This document shows, in pieces, positions 57,511 to 64,000 of a DNA stretch of 64,000 nt. The stretch is from Calamus simplicifolius (lineage: Eukaryota; Streptophyta; Magnoliopsida; Arecales; Arecaceae). Made by a program: the position numbers and the translations under genes. The stretch spans positions 286,093 through 350,092 of the forward strand of contig UESW01004575.1 in NCBI GenBank assembly GCA_900491605.1, read 5' to 3'. How positions within the stretch are numbered: the stretch's first letter is position 1; every line of letters begins with the position of its first letter. The notes beneath the pieces were generated by a model that worked only from the letters and a program-made list of their open reading frames with translations, did not search any database and was not told the DNA's origin.

Positions 57511-58263
57511 ATCATAGTTTGTCAGAGTCGAGCCGAATAGGCTGATTGAATCGATTGAACTAATATTCAACGATCAATCGATCTGATTCTAACATAAAAC
57601 TGAATGTGTAATATAAAACTTGAATCATAGTTATCAGAATCGAATCAAGCCGGCAGATTAAACCGATTGAATCAGATCCAAAGGTTAAGTTGATCCAGTT
57701 CTAACATAAAACTAGATGTGTAAGACATCCAAAATAATCCAATCAATCTGATTGGTTCATGAAATCAACCCAATCTAAACCGAATGAGATCACGGATTTG
57801 TCAGTGCCATTTCAAATTCTTTGGCCTTTGCCCTTTTCGACTCAAGAGTCTACGATGCATACTTAAGAGACTCAAATAGGTTTTGAGTTTTGATCCAAAT
57901 TTTGTACTTTTTGACGACTCTTATTTTAATTCTTTAGTATAGATGCTAGTATATTTCAAGTGTATTTTGATTTTTTATATTTGAATTTTAAAAGATTGTT
58001 ATACATATCACTTTTGAATTATTAGCTTAACGTGTTTGTATGATTATAATTTAAAGTTTTGTTATGGCATTAGATGTTAAAATTTATTGTCATATTAATC
58101 TTAATTTTTTTATTAAAAATTAATTTTTATTAATATAAATATATTTTATATTAAAATAATTGACCTGATGGTTCAACCGATGACCCAACAGTTGAACCAG
58201 TGACCCTATGACCCAAGCCCTTGACCAGGTCATAGTTGTTAGACCAGGTCTGACAACTATGAC
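57511..58263. mobile_element. MITE-like repeat with hairpin end
   Basis: GAATCATAGTTTGTCAGAG (57,512) and GAATCATAGTTATCAGAATC (57,622) start two related ~110-bp units. The right end, GGTCTGACAACTATGAC (58,247-58,263), is an inverted match to CATAGTTATCAGA. 58,229-58,263 is itself a near-perfect hairpin: GTCATAGTTGTTAGACC, one base, then GGTCTGACAACTATGAC. Nearby GGTTCAACCGATGACCC words are common in plant repeats of this kind. No coding content. Confidence 0.5.
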
Positions 58264-58371
58264 TTGGATATGACTCTTTTACTCTTCTAAATGTAATGCT
58301 TCATTTCAAGGTAACATCATCTTCAGAGTAAATAATTTTCTCTGCTGTTGCACGTACGAAACAATTTTGCT

Positions 58372-59222
58372 CACTACAACAAATAATTAGTTTAACAACA
58401 CTTTTTTCCCGACGCAAGGGGAAAGCGTCGGGAAATAGCGAAAGCTAGCGACGCTTTTGAGGAGCGTCGACAGCTTAAGTTGATTAACGACGCTTTTAAG
58501 CGTCGGGAAGCTCCGTATATATATTCCATAAGCCTTTCTCTTTTTCTCCGCAAATAAACCCTAGCCGCCCCAAAACCTTCTCCCCTCTCTCTGTCTCTCC
58601 GAGCTTCTAATTTCTCGCCGCCACTGCCGCTGTCCCAATCCATCCCAACTCCACCACTCCTACATCCATCCGGACCCCGAATCCGTCATCCGCCAAGTCC
58701 AAAGGCGGCCCGGACTAGAGAGAGACTTGAGAGAGGTCGCCGGCGGAGGGAAGAGGACTCCTCCTGCCGTCTTATTCTTTATTTGAGGATTAGAGAGCTA
58801 GGGTGAAGGTATACTCGCTCTGCGAAGATACTGAGGCGATTGGCACTCCGTTCTGCCACCGTTGCAGCTGTGGAAATTCATTCGCTAGAGAGGATTATTG
58901 TTCCTGGACGCTACAAGGGATATCTCCCTTCCAATCCTGGATCTCAGACATTCTTGCGGAGTTTCCTTAATTTCCACCATGTTCTTTCTTGCACTTTCTT
59001 CTCTGGCTTCTGCCAGTTCCGTTACGCTTCGCTTCGCCACTGATTTTTGGATTTGTTTCTCTGCAGATGGGCAACAAGGAAGCCATCGAGAAGGAAAAAG
59101 CCTGGCTGTGAGTCCCCCTTCTATAGATCGTTCCATGTATCCATCCTCATGTGTTTCTTTCTTTTCAAGATGCTATAAAGAATTCTTCTTGCTGTATATT
59201 TTTGGTCTTTGGTTCATATGAC
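58372..59222 (+). mobile_element. CACTA element 5' end with gene-like interior
   Basis: The terminus CACTACAACAAATAATTAG is followed by GACGC/GCGTC palindromic subterminal repeats (AGCGACGCTTTTGAGGAGCG, CGACGCTTTTAAGCGTCGG) to about 58,530. The interior from 58,550 resembles a plant gene start: a CT-rich leader, then frames such as GRYKGYLPSNPGSQTFL (58,840-59,043), an AG acceptor and MGNKEAIEKEKAWL at 59,067. This may be a captured host gene fragment. I do not recognise it, and it is cut off by LTR sequence at about 59,223. Confidence 0.5.
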
Positions 59223-59562
59223 AGTATGTTGGCCCAGATGACAACCCAAGAGGGGGGGGGCGGTGAATTGGGTTCTTTAAAAATTAGCCTTTTAAATTAT
59301 TTAGCTTGAGATGAATGAAGGCAAATGCAAAGTAAATATAAATTGCAGTGAATAAAACAGAGATAGAGAAAGAGACAATAGAGCACGGTAAACACAAAAG
59401 ATTTTATAGTGGTTCGGTGTATCCAACACCTACGTCCACTCCCAAGATTCACTTGGGTCCACACTATAATCACCCTAGATTACAGCAGAGTTGTTTTACA
59501 AGCTCACAACTCAAACTTGTTGTTTTCCTGGGCGCACAACGAACCCAGCTGGTTTTCAAGGG
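59223..59562 (+). repeat. Truncated LTR-like sequence
   Basis: It starts TGTTGGCCCAGATGACAACC and continues CCCAAGAGGGGGGGG..GGTGAATTGGGTT and TTATAGTGGTTCGGTG..CCTACGTCCACTCCC. This is a sequence type I associate with dispersed plant copia-type LTRs. It stops where the next LTR begins. Confidence 0.45.
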
Positions 59563-59855
59563 TGTTAAATATGTCTTGAATTTTATATATTGGGCCTGGT
59601 TTTTGACCCGACCCGATATTCTTGTTGGGCCCGGACAAACCGGTCCGCTAGGGTTTATTTTATGGAAGTATTTTTTGGGGCGTATATATATAGATATACG
59701 TGTGAAAACTTCTGTAAGGGTTTGGAGACCTCCTCTTCTTTGATAATGGAATTTTGTTTGCCTTGCCCGTGGATGTAGATCACCATGATCGAACCACATA
59801 AATTCCTTTGTTTGTTTATTGTTTGATTTATTGTTTGAATCTGATTTCCGCAACA
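59563..59855 (+). repeat. 5' LTR of the copia element
   Basis: It runs from TGTTAAATATGTCTTG to GATTTCCGCAACA (293 bp), with TATA-like TATATATATAGATATACG near 59,684. The end is set by the PBS three bases later; the start is inferred from the TG and the change of sequence type. Confidence 0.7.
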
Positions 59856-59858
59856 AAC

Positions 59859-59870
59859 TGGTATCAGAGC
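59859..59870 (+). promoter_or_regulatory. Primer binding site, initiator Met tRNA
   Basis: TGGTATCAGAGC lies three bases after the LTR end, the standard minus-strand primer site of plant copia elements. Confidence 0.95.
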
Positions 59871-61082
59871 TTTGGTTCGAAAACAATTTTGTTGAAAAAA
59901 AAAGGGATAAACCAAAAACCCTAATCCTTTTTTTTTTTTTGGTTTTCGTCTGGCTGCTTCTTCTTCATCTGGGTGGTGCGACGACTTGGAGGGGCGACGA
60001 AGGCTTCGATCGGTTTTGATAGAAGAAGTCGTCCCTTACTTCTCTTCTCTGTTTTCGGCGGCTCTGATCGAAAAAGGCGTCATCTCTTCTCCACTAGCGG
60101 CTTCGATCGGCCACGATAGCGCCGTTGTTGGCCAGCCAGTACTCTCGTCTTCATCGCTCGGAACTCCTCCACCCCCAGAGCCCGTGAGAAAGCGATCGAC
60201 AAAGACGACGAAGAAGAGAAGCAGACAGCGGCCGAAGAAGATCCGATCCCATTCCCCGCTCCCTCTTTCTCCTCTCGGACTCCGATCCAGGAAAACTCAA
60301 TCCGATAGGAGGTCTGTATGAGGATTCGAGGTTCTCTTCGTCGTCGAGGGATCCCAACTCGTGGTCAGACGAGATCGAGGCCCCGTTTCTCTCCCTCCGA
60401 TCAGGGTATCGAAGAGCCCTGCCGCTGGGGGCGAGGCGCCGCTGGAGGAAACCAGGAGGGAGATCTAAGTTTTCGAGCGAGATTTTGGAAGGATCCGAGG
60501 GCTTTGCAGGCAATCGGTGAAGGTCGTGTGGCAGTCGTTCCTCCCGATTAAGCCGGACATCGTCGGTTTCTCGGCTCATCCGAACGCTTTTGCTCAAAGG
60601 TGAAGGACGCCGCAGAGGATCTATCGAAGACAAGCATGGCCTCTCCTCTGTTTCTTCCGACGGCTCCAACGCCTCGTCTGGCTGTGGTAGGAGGCGGCGA
60701 GGCTGATGCTTATCACCGCATAGAAGTTGCTTCGGCCCAAAAAAAAAAAAAAATTTTTTTGGTGGGCGCATCATGAGGGACGGAGCCTTGAGGCTCGAGC
60801 GCGTCGCCAACAACGTGTCCTGTTGCTGTGCTGGCTGTTCGAGCGAGAGAGCGTTATCGTGATAGGAGAATCTCGTGATATCAAGGCATTTTGATCTCTT
60901 TCGGTGAGGGGAATTTTCTTTGTGACAGCAATCGCGACTCTTCTCCTGTCTCCCAATCCGACGCGCTAGGCGTATCTGCCGTGAAGAGGAAGCGGTTGTT
61001 CCGTCCGTGAAGCTGTTCCCAGGATCTCTTCTTCTTCTTCAATCCAAACAGAAAGATCGTTTCTTTCTTAGGAATTTTCGGG
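59871..61082 (+). other. Long leader of the copia element
   Basis: About 1.2 kb lie between PBS and gag ATG, longer than is usual for Tnt1-like elements. It is GC-rich and contains GATCGAAAAAGGCG/GAGCGATCGG-type words, but no frame on either strand resembles a known domain. An A13/T8 run lies at about 60,740-60,761. Confidence 0.6.
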
Positions 61083-62378
61083 ATGTCATCTTTGAAGTTT
61101 CAGATTGCACCATTTGATGGACAGAACAACTTCGGATTATGGAGAATAAAGATGAAGGCTTTATTGAAGCGAGAGGGTTCTGTTAGGGCACTGGATAATA
61201 ATTATACAGATGACATGACCACGGCTGAGATTGAAGAGATGGATGAGAAGGCGCATAGTGCGATCCAGTTGTCTCTAGAAGACAATGTTTTGCGAGAAGT
61301 CGCAGATGAGGAAACAGCGGCCGGTCTTTGGAAGAAACTGGAAAGTCTCTACATGAAGAAATCTTTAACATCGAGACTTTATTTGAAGCAGCGTCTTTAT
61401 ACCCTAAAGATGTGAGAAGGTACGCCTATTAAGGAACACTTGAATGAGTTTAATAAGATTGTTATGGATATGAAAAATCTAGATATTAAACTCGAGGATG
61501 AAGATCAAGCTTTGATCGTGTTATGTTCATTGCCTGCCTCATACGAAAATTTTGTGAACTCGATGCTTTATGGACGTGAATCCATAACTCTAGAGGATGT
61601 TAAAGCATCCTTGAATTCTGCAGAATTGAGAACAAAATTGAATGGAAATACTAGTGGAGACAGAGCAGATGGTTTATTCGTGAGAGCTAGGGCAAAGAAG
61701 AAGGATAAAGCTTTTAGAAAGAAATCTGTTGGTCGTTCAAAATCTAGGCCACCTGGAGATACGACGAACGTTGAGTGCTACTATTGTCACAAGAAAGGAC
61801 ATTACAAGTCAGATTGTCCTGTGCTCAAGAGAAAGGATAAGCAACATAGTCAACGTCAAGATGCGGCGAATGTTGCTGAGAAAGATGAGTCTAGTGTGTC
61901 AGATAGAGTTCTTACGACATGCTCTGTTGTTAGTTTTTCAAACGATGTTTGGATAATGGATACAGGAGCATCATATCACATGTGCCCAAATAGGGAATGG
62001 TTCACCACATACGAGCCATTGAATGGTGAATCAGTTTTTATGGGAAATGATACAGTATGCAAAATTGTGGGAATTGGTACTGTTCAGATTAAGTGCCATG
62101 ACAGAGTTGTGAGAACCTTGACTGAAGTTAGGCACATACCAGACTTAAAGAGAAACCTTATTTCTTTGAGCTGTTTGGATTCCATTGGGTGTATGTACTC
62201 AGGTGGAGGTGGAGCTCTAAAAGTCACCAAAGGCAATCTAGTTGTGATGAGAGGAAATAAGGTGAATCACTTGTATCATCTACAGGGTAGCACAGTTATG
62301 GGTTCTTCGATTGGCACAGCAAATTTGTTTCTGCTGATGATAGAACAAAATTGTGGCATATGCGTTTGGGCCATATGA
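61083..62378 (+). pseudogene. Copia gag and protease
   Basis: The ATG at 61,083 opens FDGQNNFGLWRIKMKALL, the usual start of Tnt1-type Gag (UBN2 domain). A TGA at 61,413-61,415 interrupts the core. The frame resumes with CSLPASYENFVNSMLYGRES, a CCHC zinc knuckle (CYYCHKKGHYKSDC, about 61,780-61,820) that binds element RNA, then the protease active site WIMDTGASYHMCPNREW (about 61,950). It continues through LTEVRHIPDLKRNLISLSCL to the pre-integrase region. A frameshift near 62,330 throws the reading off before the integrase zinc finger. Confidence 0.9.
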
Positions 62379-63592
62379 GTGAGCGTGGCATGACAGTTTT
62401 GAGTAAACATGGTTTACTATGTGGTGAGAGGACAACCTCACTAGATTACTGTGAGCACTGTGTTCTTGGCAAGCAGTGCAAGGTCAGTTTTAGTACAGGC
62501 ACACATTCAATGAAGGGTACACTCGACTACATACATTCTGATTTATGGGGACCGGCACAGGTTCCATCTAAGGGTGGTGCTCTTTACTTTGTGACATTTA
62601 TTGACGATTATTCCAGAAAAGTTTGGGTTTATTTTCTGAAAAGAAAAAGTGAAGTGTTTGAAACCTTCAAGAAGTGGAAAGCCCTTGTTGAGAATCAGAC
62701 AGGGAAGAAGATCAAACGTCTGAGGACCGATAACGGTCTCAAGTTCTATGGTGGTGATTTTAATGAATTCTGTGCAGATGCAGGTATCGTTAGACACCAT
62801 TCAGTCAGGTACACTCCACAGCAAAATGGAGTGGCAGAAAGGATGAACAGAACTCTATTGGAGAGGGCAAGATGCATGCTCTCTAATGCTGGCATGGAAA
62901 AGGCCTTTTGGGCTGAAGCAGTTAACACGTCTTGCTATCTGGTTAATCGTTCTCCTTCAACAGCAATTGAATGCAAGACTCCTTTTGAGATGTGGTCAGG
63001 TAAGCCTTGTGATTATTCAAATCTAAAGGTTTTTGGATGCCCAGCTTACTATCATGTTAAGGATGGTAAACTTGAACCTAGAGTAAAGAAGTGTATCTTT
63101 GTTGGTTATGCTGATAGTGTGAAGGGTTATCGTCTGTGGTGCATAGAACCTAATTCACCTAAATTCATTATTAGTAGGGATGTTACTTTTAATGAAAAGT
63201 TTATGCTAGATCAAAGGAATGTTGTTGATGAGTCTGTAGGAAACCATGAGAGTGATACAAATGAGGTGGAGGTTCAGGTCGAGCTTCAAAAAAAAGGCTC
63301 TCAAAATGGTTTGAGCGAGCAAATTGTTACTATTGATTCTAGTTCAGATGAGGAAGCTTTAGATGAGGTGGAGCAGCCATACTCTATTGCTACTGGCAGA
63401 GAAAGGAGGGAGATTCGAGCCCCTCAAAAATATGGATTTTCTGATTTGGTGGCTTATGCTCTTACGACAGCAGAAGATATGGGTATTCAGGAACCATCTA
63501 CTTATACTGAAGCTGTTACTTGTTCGGAATCAGAAAAATGGACTGTTGCTATGGCTGAAGAACTGGAATCACTTCACAAGAACCAGACTTAG
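62351..63592 (+). pseudogene. Copia integrase
   Basis: The frame starts in the H-H-C-C zinc finger (WHMRLGHMSERGMTVLSKHG ... CEHCVLGKQCKVSF). The DDE core shows LDYIHSDLWGPAQVP (first Asp), KRLRTDNGLKFYGGDF (second Asp) and TPQQNGVAERMNRTLLERAR (Glu). The GKP/C-terminal block (FGCPAYYHVKDGKLEPRVKK, FVGYADSVKGYRLW) follows. A linker with a Ser/Asp-rich stretch (TIDSSSDEEALDEVE) leads toward RT, but a TAG at 63,590-63,592 ends the frame in the HKNQT region, just before the conserved Trp position. Integrase inserts the copied DNA into the host chromosome. Confidence 0.9.
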
Positions 63593-64000
63593 GACTTGGT
63601 GCCATTGCCTAAAGAAAAAAGAGCCATTGGGTGTAAATGGGTCTTTAAGAAAAAGGAAGGTATTCCAGGCGTTGAAATTGTAGATACAAGGCAAGACTTG
63701 TAGCTAAAGGTTACAATCAGAGGGAGGGAATTGATTATGATGAAGTGTTCTCTCCTGTTGTGAAACACACTTCTATTCGTGTGTTGCTGGCTATAGTTGC
63801 TTAATTTGACTTAGAGCTTGAGCAACTTGATGTGAAGACAGCCTTTTTTCATGGTGAGCTTGAGGAGACTATTTATATGGCCCAGCCTGAGGGCTATTAT
63901 GTAGAAGGCAAGGAAGATCATGTATGTCGATTGAAGAAATCGTTGTATGGTTTGAAGCAGTCTCCAAGACAGTGGTATAAAAGATTCGACAGTTTTATGA
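63593..64000 (+). pseudogene. Copia reverse transcriptase, first part
   Basis: The reading shows KEKRAIGCKWVFKKKEG, then after a frame change YKARLVAKGYNQREGIDYDE, FSPVVKHTSIRVLLAIVA, a stop near 63,802, LEQLDVKTAFFHGELEETIY and KKSLYGLKQSPRQWYKRF, the classical order of copia RT motifs. The catalytic YVDD block would lie beyond the window. Confidence 0.9.

Larger units (their letters stand above)
59563..64000 (+). mobile_element. Ty1/copia retrotransposon, Tnt1/Tork-like, 5' part
   Basis: A short 5' LTR, initiator-Met PBS, long leader, gag, protease, integrase and the start of reverse transcriptase follow in copia order. The element runs out of the window, so the 3' LTR and target duplication cannot be checked. 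In-frame stops near 61,413, 63,590 and 63,802 and frameshifts near 62,330 and 63,680 show that it is defective. Confidence 0.9.

Noticed and set aside
58392..58643. Minus-strand frame near the CACTA end
   Set aside because: It overlaps the subterminal repeats and has no homology that I recognise.
60151..60813. 220-codon minus-strand frame in the copia leader
   Set aside because: It has no ATG-supported start, crosses an A/T homopolymer, shows no known domain and is opposite to the element's transcription. It is probably chance in GC-rich DNA.

Overview
This window is nuclear DNA from a flowering plant. The evidence is plant-type LTR retrotransposons with initiator-Met tRNA primer sites, PIF/Harbinger, Mutator and CACTA DNA transposons, an L1-like LINE with an RNase H domain, a plant mobile domain (PMD) gene, a CEP-type peptide precursor and a plant gamma-glutamylcyclotransferase fragment. 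I cannot name the species. A monocot such as a palm is possible but not shown. Nearly all of the window is repeats, much of it nested and decayed. Many listed coding regions are therefore broken by stops and frameshifts.

Layout: 1-4.4 kb holds weak exon-like scraps and the last three exons of a ChaC-type gamma-glutamylcyclotransferase (+). 4.46-5.0 kb is a very G-rich tract joined to a CACTA-type terminus. 5.15-9.1 kb is a truncated Ty3/gypsy element of the Tat type (-). 10,842-21,309 is a Ty3/gypsy chromovirus (-) with both outer boundaries, a 5-bp target duplication (ATGTT), PBS and PPT. It also has an extra partial LTR copy beside an 803-N assembly gap. An uninterrupted relative of its insertion site lies at 32.02-32.3 kb. 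22.9-25.1 kb is a ~160-bp tandem repeat with a three-unit higher-order pattern. 26.8-30.4 kb is a PIF/Harbinger gene cluster (-): a Myb/SANT-like protein, a DDE transposase and a third, easily missed gene that pairs a viroplasmin/RNase H1-N-type domain with a C-terminal membrane segment. 32.3-36.3 kb is an L1-type LINE (-).

36.7-45.5 kb is a composite Mutator-like region. It has a decayed PMD gene on + and a MURA transposase on -, which converge on a large inverted repeat built from an 11-bp minisatellite. Related GAAATCGCCACTT-type repeats lie at both ends and in the middle. 48.7-52.3 kb is a non-autonomous LTR element with target duplication TAAAA, which splits an older dispersed repeat. 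At 54.45 kb is the only apparently intact host-type gene, a small secreted CEP-like peptide precursor; an 86-bp tandem duplication copies its peptide-coding end. 55.8-56.4 kb is a second LINE fragment, and a MITE-like repeat follows at 57.5-58.3 kb. A CACTA end (58,372) and a truncated LTR come next. The window closes with the 5' part of a Tnt1/Tork-like Ty1/copia element (59,563 to beyond the end).

The most interesting parts are the Harbinger cluster with the viroplasmin-type membrane protein, the MULE/PMD composite with its palindromic minisatellite, and the CEP precursor with its duplicated motif segment.
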